From positions 730,696 through 794,695 of the forward strand of contig LSRX01000052.1 of NCBI GenBank assembly GCA_001939145.1: a stretch of 64,000 nucleotides of DNA. The letters run 5' to 3'. The position numbers and the translations under genes are program-made. The notes beneath the pieces are model-generated. The model was not told the DNA's origin. It made no database searches and worked only from the letters and a program-made list of their open reading frames with translations. The stretch is from Symbiodinium microadriaticum. Taxonomy: Eukaryota > Sar > Dinophyceae > Suessiales > Symbiodiniaceae. Shown here one piece after another: positions 46,051 through 54,811 of the stretch; position 1 is the stretch's first letter; every line of letters begins with the position of its first letter.

Positions 46051-46760
46051 TTGCCGCTGCAAACCTGGAGGACCTCTGCAAGAAAACAGAAAGCAAGGAG
46101 TGTGTGGTCACAATTAGGTCCCTAGGGCTCCAAGTATACAAATAGTACCGACTTGAAGGTCTAAAGTCTGTAAGTAGTACCTACTTTGGGCTATTTGGAG
46201 CCCCAGGGGGTGCCAAGGTTGGCGACGCAGAGGCAACTGCCTTCACCGGAGTTCGCGTGACTTTCTTGACAAGCTTGCACGTCCTCGCTGGGGAAGCATC
46301 AGAGCAGCCGCCGAAGCCCTGGCCCTAAAGGTCCAAGTACCTAATCATCACCTAGACCCCAAAGAACCTACCTTTTTAAGGACTTATATAAGGAAATCAT
46401 AATAAGGAGCCCTAAAAAGGTAGGTTCTTTGGGGTCCAGGCATATACTCTTTTGAATACTAACCTACAAAGCTACCATCCGTAACCCAAGTACATGATTA
46501 TTAGGTCCCTTGGACCCGAAGAGTTGGTAGCACTTCTTGAAAAGCTGGAGGTCCGGACACTTTCACTGGCGGAAGAAGTCGGCGCTCACACCCTTAAGGA
46601 CGAAATGACCCCTAAAAGTAAGGGCCCCATACCCTGATACTTTGAATCCCTATATGATACCTGAACCCTAAAGCCTTTTAGGGTTCACTTCGTCCTTAAG
46701 GACTGCTTTGAGGCGTCCACTTCTCCTAGCTGTCAGGACAGCACTCGGATTATCGGTGGA
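46051..46760 (+). CDS. Four-exon coding segment split by three introner-like MITEs
   Basis: Exons 46,051-46,117, 46,207-46,330, 46,524-46,598 and 46,701-~46,760 give one open frame after the intervening elements are removed. Exon 1: L-C-K-K-T-E-S-K-E-C-V-V. Exon 2: G-C-Q-G-W-R-R-R-G-N-C-L-H-R-S-S-R-D-F-L. Exon 3: L-V-A-L-L-E-K-L-E-V-R-T-L-S-L-A-E-E-V-G. Exon 4: D-C-F-E-A-S-T-S-P-S-C-Q-D-S. Cysteine-containing, helical in the middle; family not recognised. Confidence 0.55.
46118..46206 (+). mobile_element. Introner-like family D element (GT-AG)
   Basis: Arms CCCTAGGGCTCCAAGTATAC and GGGCTATTTGGAGCCCCAG; intron limits ATTAG|GTCCCT and CCCCAG|GGGG. A second copy lies at 53,098-53,180. Removal joins the two flanking frames without a stop. 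Confidence 0.7.
46331..46523 (+). mobile_element. Introner-like family K element containing a nested family B element
   Basis: Left CTAAAG|GTCCAAGTACCTAA, right GGTCCCTTGGACCCGAAGAG|T. A complete family B palindrome (46,351-46,441) lies inside. Splicing from GT 46,331 to AG 46,523 keeps the frame. Confidence 0.7.
46599..46700 (+). mobile_element. Introner-like family F element (GA-AG)
   Basis: CTTAAG|GACGAAATGACC on the left and TTCGTCCTTAAG|GACTGC on the right. Excision as a 102-nt GA-AG intron keeps the frame; GT alternatives inside do not. Confidence 0.65.
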
Positions 46761-47300
46761 GGCTCTTGAGTTGTTGAGGGTTCAGGGAGGGCTACGTCTT
46801 CGGGTTTAGGGTTTAGGGTTGAGGGTTATATGGGCTTAGGGTTTAGGGTTTAGGGTTGAGGGTTTGGGGTTTTAGGTTTAGGGTTTCGGGTAAAGCTTCA
46901 GGCGTATAGGGCAAAAGCAGCAGGAGCAGGCCCAAGAGAGGCAGCAGAAGCAGGAGCAAAAGTCAGCGCGGGAGCAGGCCCCAGAGCAGGAGCAAGATCA
47001 CGACTGCTCAAAAGACATACCCCCTAATAATAAAAATGCGATCCGACTTTTTAATAGGCTTGTGGGCACCCCCCCCCCCCGTCTAATATTGGGGGAAGGG
47101 ATTATTTGAAGCTCCTATACAAAACCCCAGAAGACTGTTCCATGGGGCTCCTTCTTGCATATAACAGACACCCCAAGCCCTTTTCAGGCCCCTGTATAGA
47201 AGCCTCACAGGCCCCGGTCAAGGAACCCTTTACAGAAATCCTATTGAAATAATTATGCAGGTCCCCATACCCTAGACCCTAGACCCTAATTCTCCTACTC

Positions 47301-47400
47301 CCCCGCAGGCGCGGCATGGATGGTGCACAGGCACCTGGCAACTACATCGGAGGGGCCCGTGTCTCAGAAGTTTAAGTTTAAGGGCAGGAAGAATTCCGGA
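47301..47400 (+). CDS. Probable exon, frame undecided
   Basis: After CTCCCCCGCAG (AG 47,307-47,308), all three frames are open for 20 or more codons: A-A-W-M-V-H-R-H-L-A-T-T; R-G-M-D-G-A-Q-A-P-G-N-Y-I-G-G; and G-W-C-T-G-T-W-Q-L-H-R-R-G-P-C. A good polypyrimidine acceptor supports an exon. Confidence 0.35.
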
Positions 47401-47585
47401 CCTTCTCATATTTATAGTCCTTGCAAGCATTTGTAACACTTTAAGATAATAATAGTATTCAGGCCCCCATGTTAGGAGGGAGTCGGGTTGAGGGTCTTAG
47501 GCGATTTTAGGCTTCCGGCGTTTCAGTCTTTGCTGTGCGGCTTTCTTCCATCTTCGGCTCTTGGTTGCAATCCAGGGATGTGCAG

Positions 47586-47738
47586 CCGTAGGTACATGAT
47601 TGTTTCGACCCAAACATCCCGAGGGGTCTGTGTGCCTACATGGTTGATACTTCGGCCTTAAAAAGTACACCATGTAGGGAATAATTTACTGCCAAAGTAT
47701 ATACTATTTGGGCAGATGGACCCTCCGGGCGTTCATAG
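47586..47738. mobile_element. Diverged family A-like element
   Basis: Core TACTTCGGCC/GGCAGATGGACCC resembles family A, with TAG|GTACAT at its left and AG at 47,738 before the next exon. Confidence 0.55.
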
Positions 47739-47798
47739 CCCGACTTCACTGGCAATAAGACGCTCACTTCGGACAGCGCCTGTATGCACCCTGCACAG
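47739..47798 (+). CDS. Short exon with one cysteine
   Basis: P-D-F-T-G-N-K-T-L-T-S-D-S-A-C-M-H-P-A-Q. It contains N-K-T, a potential glycosylation site, and resembles the C-P-D-F-x-G ending of cysteine-rich units. Confidence 0.45.
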
Positions 47799-47886
47799 CC
47801 CGCTCAACCGCCACTGGTCTAGGGTTTAGGGCTTTGGGTTTACAGTTTGCGGATTACAGTTGACGCTTCAGGGAAACCTCACGTGA

Positions 47887-48222
47887 CGCGATGGTTCTTG
47901 CTGCAGTGAATGCAACTGGCCAGAGTTTCGCCATACGCTTCAGTCCAGTGATCGTGCGAGTGCCGTCGTGCAAGACATTCCTTGGTGGTGGGTGGGCAAG
48001 GAGTTCATTCAGGAGGTTGTTTGCCAGCACAGATACTTCACCCGCAGGAAATTTTTATTTCATTCCGAAGCAGCGTTTTTGTTGGTCGGCTTCAACCAAT
48101 CCGGCAGCATAGAACAGGGGTCGAACCCACCCGACACATTGATAGACATTGCTACCCCACCGTCCGACCCCCCCCCCCTCTCAGGCCCTACTCCAAGTAC
48201 ACCCCAAACCCTAAACCCCTAA
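47887..48222 (+). CDS. Long coding exon with Cys/Trp-rich start
   Basis: Over 100 open codons: D-G-S-C-C-S-E-C-N-W-P-E-F-R-H-T-L-Q-S-S, then V-V-Q-D-I-P-W-W-W-V-G-K-E-F-I-Q-E-V-V and a basic R-Y-F-T-R-R-K-F-L-F, then a Pro-rich end that enters CCCTAAA DNA (so the true 3' end is before ~48,180). Longest non-LINE frame of this quality; family unknown. Confidence 0.5.
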   Translation, partial: RDGSCCSECNWPEFRHTLQSSDRASAVVQDIPWWWVGKEFIQEVVCQHRYFTRRKFLFHSEAAFLLVGFNQSGSIEQGSNPPDTLIDIATPPSDPPPLSGPTPSTPQTLNP

Positions 48223-48288
48223 ACCCTAAACCCCAAAGCCCGAACCCCAAACCCCAAACCTTAAACCCTAAAGCCTAAGCCCCAAACC

Positions 48289-48356
48289 GTGGCTGGCGAC
48301 GCCCAGGAGTGCGTCGACTGCCCTGAGAACTGCTACTCCTGTTCATCTCCCCAGAG
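48289..48356 (+). CDS. Cysteine-rich (furin-like) exon with GTGGGC donor
   Basis: D-A-Q-E-C-V-D-C-P-E-N-C-Y-S-C-S-S-P. C-x2-C-x3-C-x2-C core, nearly the same as 31,708. Ends AGAG|GTGGGC. C-strand repeats upstream (48,195-48,285), G-strand downstream (48,370-48,540). Confidence 0.7.
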
Positions 48357-48574
48357 GTGGGCTTCCTTCACATTTAGGGTTCGGGTTTCGGGTTTTGAGT
48401 CAATGAGGGTTCAGGGTTTGGGGTTTGGAGTTTAGGGTTTAGGTGGGGTTTGAGAGTTAGGGTTCGGGTTTTGGAGTCATTGAGGGTGCAGGGCTTAATG
48501 GTTAGGGTTAGTGGTTTAGGGCTCTCGAGCTTTAGGGTTCAGTAGGGTTTTTTGTGCAGGGTTTAAGGTCTGTC

Positions 48575-48667
48575 GATGTATATACTTTGGCCCCAATGTA
48601 CCTATATCGGGACCGCTTTAAGGCCAGCGTATATCCTTATATGAGTCCATGGACCCTTAACGTAAGG
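48575..48667. mobile_element. Family A MITE copy, eroded left end
   Basis: TATACTTTGGCCCC core and right arm GTCCATGGACCCTTAACG. Confidence 0.6.
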
Positions 48668-49223
48668 GGCCTTCTGCTTTGAGGCGTTCTGCTTTCGAGT
48701 TTTGGAATCTCGAGCTGATGGCTTGAGGCATTCCTTAAACCTCACCTGATCCCTAAAGTATGCAAAATAATGGCCTTGTTTGTTGCTGTGGGGCTAGCCC
48801 CTATAAGCCCTGATCATGCGACCTACTTGGGTTTTTGATTTGGGGGAGGGTTTCGGGTAAGCCTGTTGAGACCGGTATCTGAAAGGTCTAGCGGCCACCA
48901 AAGTCTATCTGCCCTAGCCCTTACGACTGTAGTGCTCTTAAGATGTATGTTGCATCGTTTCTTATTATAAAACCTCAAGCGGTTCTTGTTTTTGGTATTG
49001 TGGTTCTCAGGGCGCTTAAGACGAGCCCTAACAGCCCTAATCCTGTACCCCCCCTGAGCGTTTAGGGTTTAGCGTTCGGGGTTTAGGGTACATCGTATCA
49101 GCGCTAAGCGCTGGAAACCCACAAAGGTCAATTCTAACTGTACCTCTTATAACCCCTATATAGTAATCATATACTAGAGCCCCCCCAAGCTCGATACTAA
49201 TTACAAGGCCCCAGTATTTCGCC

Positions 49224-49286
49224 ATGGCAAAAGCTTGCGGACCCCAACACAGCGCCATCTCCGACCCTCTAAAATGGACCCCTTAA
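49224..49286 (+). CDS. Short exon upstream of a family F element
   Basis: M-A-K-A-C-G-P-Q-H-S-A-I-S-D-P-L-K-W-T-P, TAA, immediately before the family F element. Confidence 0.3.
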   Translation: MAKACGPQHSAISDPLKWTP

Positions 49287-49287
49287 G

Positions 49288-49396
49288 CCCTAAGGACGAA
49301 ATGAACGCTTAAAGGTTTTCGGGTTCATATACCATGTAGGGATTCATAGTTTCAGGGTATAGGGCCTGTACTTTTAAGGGTAGTTTCGTCCTTAAG
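49288..49396 (+). mobile_element. Family F element
   Basis: CCCTAAGGACGAAATGAACG and TAGTTTCGTCCTTAAGG arms; AG at 49,396 precedes a coding exon. Confidence 0.8.
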
Positions 49397-49516
49397 GAAG
49401 GTGCCTTGTTCTATTTGTTAGAGGCCCTAGCCCATTCCCATATGGCCTCCCCTAGCAGAACTGCCGGGCCGACGAGGTCAGAAGGCAAAAACGGACGCTT
49501 GAACAAACGGGTTTAG
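49397..49516 (+). CDS. Coding exon, unknown protein
   Basis: E-G-A-L-F-Y-L-L-E-A-L-A-H-S-H-M-A-S-P-S then a basic R-T-A-G-P-T-R-S-E-G-K-N-G-R-L-N-K-R-V, TAG. The acceptor is the right end of a family F element. Confidence 0.45.
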   Translation, partial: EGALFYLLEALAHSHMASPSRTAGPTRSEGKNGRLNKRV

Positions 49517-49624
49517 GGTTTTAGGGATTTTTGGGGCCGGTCAAGGTATGATTATACAAGGGCCTTACGAAGCAGTATTAGCAGGTAGTCGTAGTAGACG
49601 ACGTGGTAGCAGTCGTCGTCGTAT

Positions 49625-49766
49625 GAGTTGGTTAGTTAGTTAGTTAGTTAGTTAGTCAGTCAGTTAGTTAGTTAGTTAGCTAGCTAGCTAGCTAGCTAGC
49701 TAGGTAGGAAGGTAGGTAGGTAGGTAGGTAGGTAGGTAGGTAGGTAGGTAGTTAGTTAGATAGTTG

Positions 49767-49799
<33 letters not shown>

Positions 49800-49800
49800 C

Positions 49801-49831
<31 letters not shown>

Positions 49832-49915
49832 GTAGTAGCAGTAGCAGTAGCAGTAGCAGTAGCAGTAGCAGTAGCAGTAGCAGTAGTAGCATTAGTAGTA
49901 GTTAGTAGTTAGTGT

Positions 49916-49957
<42 letters not shown>

Positions 49958-50031
49958 CAGTAGTAGTAGTTGTAGTTGTAGTTGTAGTTGTAGTTGTAGT
50001 TGTAGTTGTAGTTGTAGTAGTTATAGTAGTT

Positions 50032-50079
<48 letters not shown>

Positions 50080-50090
50080 CTTGAAGCTGC
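49625..50090. repeat. Compound microsatellite, ~465 bp
   Basis: Ordered blocks: (TTAG)n, (GCTA)n, (GTAG)n, (TTAG)n, (TAGCAG)n, (GTA)n, (GTAGTT)n, (GTA)n. Neighbouring units differ by one base or one added trinucleotide. The poly-Val and poly-Thr frames through it are not genes. Confidence 0.98.
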
Positions 50091-50267
50091 TTGATTTTTT
50101 CTAACATTCTCAACACCCGGTTCTAGCCATGAAGGCACGAGATCAGGTCTGCAGAAGGAGGCATGGCTTAAAATCACGGCGGCACCGTAAGGGTCAAAAA
50201 CTTAGTAGTCATTAAATGAAACCCTCGAACATGCGCAGGACCCTTACAGGAGCCCTAAATTGACCTT

Positions 50268-50558
50268 CAAGGAACCGACCTGCAAGACCAAGATGAGAGA
50301 TGGTTCTGCAGTTCAACATGGGGCCTCGAGCAAGCGCATGTTGTGCAACTCATGACAGCAGGGATCAACCCAGCTTGTCTGCCAGGCGACCTCCCATCTT
50401 TTCGCGCACCCGATGGGAGGGATCCACTGACTCCCTCCTCCGGTTCGGACTTGCAAATGCTCGCCATGGCTCGCTTCGTCCTACTTTGCTCGACTTATTG
50501 GGGTCTCACCGACGGAGTCGGCAGTGCCACAAGGTGTTGCCTTGACGGACCAAGATGA
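50268..50558 (+). CDS. Coding segment, probably frameshifted at its end
   Basis: D-E-R-W-F-C-S-S-T-W-G-L-E-Q-A-H-V-V-Q-L then T-A-G-I-N-P-A-C-L-P-G-D-L and L-Q-M-L-A-M-A-R-F-V-L-L-C-S-T-Y-W. From ~50,510 a second frame looks better (V-P-Q-G-V-A-L-T-D-Q-D-D-Q-E-G-D-R) and runs to TAG 50,638, so an indel or a hidden intron is likely. Family unknown. Confidence 0.45.
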   Translation, partial: QGTDLQDQDERWFCSSTWGLEQAHVVQLMTAGINPACLPGDLPSFRAPDGRDPLTPSSGSDLQMLAMARFVLLCSTYWGLTDGVGSATRCCLDGPR

Positions 50559-50753
50559 CCAGGAGGGCGATCGAGATACGGAAGCCGGCAGGAGCAACAT
50601 CGGTCGGAAGCAGCTGAAGCCCAAGATGAAGCAGACCTAGACCCCCCATCTACCCTCTATTAGACCCTCAGTACCCCTCATTTGGGACCATATACCCCTG
50701 TTTGAGGGTCCTGGGAAGGTCTGGGCTCTGCTACCACAATACAGGTACATTCC

Positions 50754-50864
50754 CCTAAGGGTCCATGTACCCAAATAGTATATACTTTGGCCTTAAAGTA
50801 GTCCCTATGCAGGTATTTTGGGGGCCAAAGTAGATACTATTTGGGCACCTGGACCCTTAGGGTT
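50754..50864. mobile_element. MITE family A copy
   Basis: Full-length palindrome, arms CCCTAAGGGTCCATGTACCC and GGGCACCTGGACCCTTAGGG; splicing at its ends does not clearly keep a frame here. Confidence 0.85.
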
Positions 50865-51094
50865 CTCTCATATTACCACTTGGACACCAACGGTTCCAAG
50901 GCCTTCGATATTCCCCAAGCCTCAGCCTTAGCCTGTAAGCGCTATGCACAGCCCGAATGCCGAATCTTAAGCAAGTTTTCGGAAAGCCTAACACTCAGCC
51001 AAAAGCCTGAGCGCTTGCAGCCAAGCAATGATAGATTCTTCGCCGATAGTTACCTTTCGTACCTCGACCCGTATGATTTACTCGATGCCACAAG
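50861..51094 (+). CDS. Coding segment, possible cysteine-rich repeat start
   Basis: V-L-S-Y-Y-H-L-D-T-N-G-S-K-A-F-D-I-P-Q-A then L-A-C-K-R-Y-A-Q-P-E-C-R-I-L-S-K. The Y-Y-H-L-D-T-N-G part resembles the repeat ending. The exon should end before 51,095, but I cannot place the donor. Confidence 0.4.
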
Positions 51095-51325
51095 CCGCAA
51101 CGCCGAGGTGCACGGTGTGCAAGCACAACACCTACCTTGGTCCGGAAGCTTGCTTTTATCAGTCTTGCAGGATCTGGGGACTCTCTAAATCCCCCGAAGG
51201 GTCAATGTAGTATATACTTAGGCCTTAATGTAGTCCCTATATATGGGTACTTTAGGGCAAGAGTATATTAAAATGGATACTTGGACCCTTAGGGTAGTTT
51301 ATGACAATGGGTTCTACCAGGTCGG
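51095..51325 (+). CDS. Cysteine-rich (furin-like) exons with a family A intron
   Basis: Exon 51,095-51,200: R-C-T-V-C-K-H-N-T-Y-L-G-P-E-A-C-F-Y-Q-S then C-R-I-W. Exon 51,293-51,325: V-V-Y-D-N-G-F-Y-Q-V-G. Joined at GG|GTCAAT ... CCCTTAG|GG the frame continues S-P-E-G-V-V-Y-D-N-G-F-Y, giving C-x2-C-x4-Y-L-x4-C-x4-C plus the terminal G-F-Y. Confidence 0.7.
51201..51292 (+). mobile_element. Introner-like family A element (GT-AG)
   Basis: 92 nt between G|GTCAATG and CTTAG|GG, core TATACTTAGGCC ... GGTACTTTAGGGC. The clearest case of a MITE splitting a recognisable protein repeat. Confidence 0.75.
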
Positions 51326-51725
51326 CTAGGGGCTTTATGGCTTCCCAGCAGGTTGTGATTTTCAAACACTTTTAACTCCTCGGGGACTGAAGCCAACGGA
51401 TTCTAATTTTGGTTATAAGGTCCCAATCGGGGTTTAAGCCCTAAGCCCTAAACCCGAAACCCTAAACCCTAAAGCCTAAACCGCTCATGAGCTGCTTCAA
51501 GACTCTAAATGCAATCCCGGCCCTGTGCTAGTCCCCTGAGCAGGTCTAGGTCGGACAGGGGTTTAGGGGTTAAGCGTTTAAAGTTTAGGGTTTATGGGGT
51601 TTAGGGGTTCAGGGTTAAGCGGTTTAGGGTTTAGGGGTTTAGGTTGTAGGGTTTTGTACTTTCAGGATTTCGAAGTCAAATCCCAAGCGATTGCACTCGG
51701 AGGGATCCGGCTGCGCCTCTACCCA

Positions 51726-51832
51726 GAGACTCCAAAACCCCTGAATTAAGGAATATACCTTAAATAATAACAGGAACCCTAGTCAGATTTAAGGAAAAGT
51801 CCTTAATTAAAGGGGTTTTGGAGTCTCTGGTT
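51726..51832. mobile_element. MITE family M, simple copy
   Basis: Arms CCAGAGACTCCAAAACCCCT and AAGGGGTTTTGGAGTCTCTGG with a GAATATACC core. Confidence 0.8.
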
Positions 51833-52209
51833 GGATCGCCAGTCGCTACACCCCGGTCACCCGAAGCAATGCGTCCAAACCCATGCAGCCAAACATGGGA
51901 GTTGGAATGATTAGTATAATGTTAGTCCCTTCTACAGTCCTTAAGTACTTACACTCTACTGTACGACAAAACCTTATTCTGTTTACAAAACCCCCACTGT
52001 AAGAAACCTGTACAGCGAGCCCTATCGACCCCTCTAAAGGAATCATTTAAAGAAACCTGTTTCTAATGAGTAAGGCTCTTTGTAGATTCCTAAACCCTAA
52101 ACCCTAATTAGGAAGGCCCATTATAGATTACGTCCCTTCATAAACTGCTAAGCCCTAACCCCCTAAACACTAAACTCCTTGAGCCTCCAACACTACACCG
52201 ACTAAATCC

Positions 52210-52305
52210 TAGGTGGACCCCAAAGAACCTGCCTTTCTAGGGTTCCTTTATGATGATTTCTTTATATACGTCCTTAAGAATGTAGGCTTTTCAGGGTCCG
52301 GGTAA
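52210..52305. mobile_element. MITE family B copy
   Basis: GTGGACCCCAAAGAACCTGC and GGCTTTTCAGGGTCCGGGTA arms. Confidence 0.75.
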
Positions 52306-52697
52306 ACCCTAAAACCCTTGAGCCACCGACCCTAAGCCACTAACCATATTTGGCACCTTGGAAGTCTCGAGTGAATTGCCCTGGTGCGGTTAAGTGCGTG
52401 ATGTAGGTTGGCAGCTGCTGCATGCTGGGAGGGTTTATAGGTTTAGGGGTTACCTGGACCCCAACAGCATGTAGAATAATGGCCTTGCATCGGGCTTGGG
52501 TCGTTATTTTACTTACTTTTTTGGGGTTAAAGGGTTTGGGTTACAGGGTCTAGGGTTTGGGTTACAGGGTCTAGGGCTTAGGAGATTAAGTAAATCGGGA
52601 TGCTTGACAGATGCCCTGACTAATCAGCGTGTTGGTGTTTTTTGTGGGTTGCATGTATAGGGCTTTAGGGAGTTGAGAACTATCTGTGTAGGGCTCC

Positions 52698-52700
52698 TGA

Positions 52701-52738
<38 letters not shown>

Positions 52739-52760
52739 TTATATATATATATTATCTATT
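52698..52760. repeat. TA/GT microsatellite
   Basis: (TA)n then (GT)n then TA-rich DNA upstream of the exon at 52,846. Confidence 0.95.
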
Positions 52761-52845
52761 TCATACCGTATTTTGTATTTTATCACATGTTATATTAACA
52801 TACATACACATACATGGTTTGGATTTGTGCATTGTCGGTTGGCAG

Positions 52846-52921
52846 GTGAGGGGAGTCTGCCATGCAGCCTGCATAGTTCGTAATGATGGCTTTCCCTACC
52901 AATGTGAGCACTGCACATACG
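52846..52921 (+). CDS. Cysteine-rich (furin-like) exon before introner I1
   Basis: After GGTTGGCAG: R-G-V-C-H-A-A-C-I-V-R-N-D-G-F-P-Y-Q-C-E then H-C-T-Y, ending TACG|GTTGAT. C-x3-C-x10-C-x2-C. Splicing over the element continues A-V-A-L-Q-S-L-E-K. Confidence 0.65.
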
Positions 52922-53000
52922 GTTGATGGACCCTAAACTATGGGAACTATGGTCCATTCCTTATTATGGGAAATGCAGGATTTTATACCATCAACCGCAG
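52922..53000 (+). mobile_element. Introner-like family I1 copy, shortened
   Basis: G|GTTGATGGACCC on the left and TATACCATCAACCGCAG|C on the right; 79 nt, with an internal deletion of the left arm. Confidence 0.8.
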
Positions 53001-53097
53001 CAGTGGCCTTACAATCTTTAGAGAAAGCGTTTATATGAGAACTCCAGGCCCCCAATCCTAAACAAATCCCAGAAAGTCTCAACTCACCCCAAACCAA

Positions 53098-53180
53098 GGG
53101 CTCCAAGTATGCAAATGGTACCTACTTTGGGGCCTAAAGTCTATAAATAGGACCTACTTTGGGCTATTTGGAGCCCTAGG
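53098..53180. mobile_element. MITE family D copy
   Basis: AAGGGCTCCAAGTATGCAAA and GGGCTATTTGGAGCCCTAGG arms. Confidence 0.8.
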
Positions 53181-53231
53181 GCAAACCTTGAACCCTCAAC
53201 CCTACGCCAGATCCCAAAACCACAACCTTAG

Positions 53232-53300
53232 GACATGGCCTGCATGTCCCTGTGCCCAACGGGTTTCTTCGAAGTCGGCACAGCTGAGCTACTGGGATAA
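53232..53300 (+). CDS. Cysteine-rich (furin-like) exon
   Basis: After AACCTTAG: D-M-A-C-M-S-L-C-P-T-G-F-F-E-V-G-T-A. C-x3-C-P-x-G-F-F-E-V-G is the repeat ending. TAA at 53,298. Confidence 0.65.
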   Translation, partial: DMACMSLCPTGFFEVGTAELLG

Positions 53301-53683
53301 GAAAGCTGCCGGGGTTTGAGGGGGGTTCCTTAAAGGGATCTATAGGGGTTCCTTAAAGGGATCTACAGGGGTTTCGGGGGTTTTCTGGAGGGCTTGGGGT
53401 TTCTTACGACGGTTTAGGGTTTAGGAGAATTGTTGGTTTGCTGTAATCCCCAAGACTCAGACAGCATTTTAAATTTTTAAGTTTGCAAAGGCACCGAGTT
53501 CAGTATGGACTATCTAAAGCCAACCAAACACTGGTTGAAATTGCTTCTGCGGACTATAGCATCGAAGCAAGCATTCTGCTTCGCCCCCCACCGAACTCGA
53601 CAATGAAATCCTCCAACCTAAATCCCAAATATTGAACTCTGCCAGTCTAAGGGTTTAGGGTTCTTAGTTTGTAGAGCAGTTAA

Positions 53684-53940
53684 GACCGACGATCAAGCCC
53701 ATTGGTGCCCTACAGGCCCTATAGACCCTACCTTAAGGACGAAATGACCCCTAAAAGTAGGCGCCCTATACCCATACACTATGAATCCCTATATGGTAGA
53801 TGAACCCTAAAACCTTTTAGGGTTCATTTCGTCCTTAGGGTAAGAAGCAGCAGACTCCCGCTGTTGAGGACAGGGCGCAGCTGCCAGCCTTGTTCCGCAA
53901 ACTGCCTACTGGCCGCAAGATGGATGAGGGTCCGAACTAG
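53684..53940 (+). CDS. Two exons joined over a GA-AG family F intron
   Basis: Exon 53,684-53,737: D-R-R-S-S-P-L-V-P-Y-R-P-Y-R-P-Y-L-K. Exon 53,839-53,940: K-K-Q-Q-T-P-A-V-E-D-R-A-Q-L-P-A-L-F-R-K then M-D-E-G-P-N, TAG. Hydrophilic. The frame holds only with AAG|GACGAA and CCTTAG|G. Confidence 0.45.
53738..53838 (+). mobile_element. Introner-like family F element (GA-AG)
   Basis: 101 nt; arms CTTAAGGACGAAATGACCCC and GGTTCATTTCGTCCTTAG. Confidence 0.7.
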
Positions 53941-54319
53941 GGTTCCTAGTTGTTTGTATACGTAGAGGTAAACGGAAGATTGGAAAATAAGCCGAAGCGT
54001 GATTCCAATTATCAAGACCATCATATTCACCTCCAGAAGGTGTTTTCGTGCGCGGAGAGGCTACACCCTAAGCTTAACCCAAGAGCCATTAAGCCATCAA
54101 AGCCGTAGACACCCTACACCCTATGTCCTAAACGCTCAACCCCAAAAGCCCCAAAAACCCTAAACACCCTAAACCTCTATTAAATGCCTAAACCCGATTC
54201 TTCGAGTGCTGGGCCGCAATGCAAGGAGTCGGCACGGCACTGGATAGTGGGATCTTTATGGGGTCGTGTAAGGGTTCTGCATAGCGTTCTTTGAGGACTC
54301 TTGCATGTACAGGATAGAG

Positions 54320-54400
54320 TGTGTGTGCGTGTGTGTGTGTGTATGTGTGTGTAAATAAATAAATAAATAAATAAATAAATATATATATATATACACATAC
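54320..54400. repeat. GT, AAAT and TA microsatellite
   Basis: (GT)n, (AAAT)n and (TA)n blocks; the minus-strand frames here are low complexity. Confidence 0.95.
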
Positions 54401-54504
54401 TACAATTTTACACACCTTCATCATCTAGATTCATCCGGTTGGTCGTTGGGCTTTTACTAAGTAATATGTGTTCATCTATTCGCTTGTCTTGTTATTGACC
54501 AGGC

Positions 54505-54676
54505 TGCGGCGATCCGTATTCACGGGGCACTGGTATAGGGCAACAGAATTTGGGCATTTGGTACATGGTGCAACCAAAATCTCTAAAGACGGACCCTGAA
54601 AACAGTATCGCGCATCCCCTCACGACCTGGTGGACAAAATCTTGTCGTTATCCATATCAAGGGATTTTGGGACCAT
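54505..54676 (+). CDS. Coding exon, unknown protein
   Basis: After ATTGACCAG: C-G-D-P-Y-S-R-G-T-G-I-G-Q-Q-N-L-G-I-W-Y then M-V-Q-P-K-S-L-K-T-D-P-E-N-S-I and T-T-W-W-T-K-S-C-R-Y. Strong composition over ~56 codons; two cysteines. Unknown family. Confidence 0.5.
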
Positions 54677-54811
54677 GATGCCCATAGCTTGGGGTTGTCC
54701 ATCTCCCTGACTGATGGCCGCGCCGGAAATATTTTCAAACTGGTGGACAAGAGCGGCGTTCCTGAGCCGGCTGGACGGAAATCCCGCGGAAATAGGTGGA
54801 GGTGTGCCCAG
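54596..54811 (+). CDS. Overlapping coding-like frame
   Basis: In the +1 frame: P-G-G-Q-N-L-V-V-I-H-I-K-G-F-W-D-H-D-A-H then S-L-T-D-G-R-A-G-N-I-F-K-L-V-D-K-S-G-V. It takes over where the previous frame stops (TGA 54,677), so a shift or intron near 54,600-54,680 probably links them. Confidence 0.35.

Noticed and set aside
49902..50177. Poly-Thr or poly-Val proteins
   Set aside because: They are translations of the GTA/GTT microsatellite.
50757..51188. Family A element at 50,754 as an in-frame intron
   Set aside because: Joining at its GT and AG creates a TAA in the frame used by the following exon, so no claim is made for this copy.
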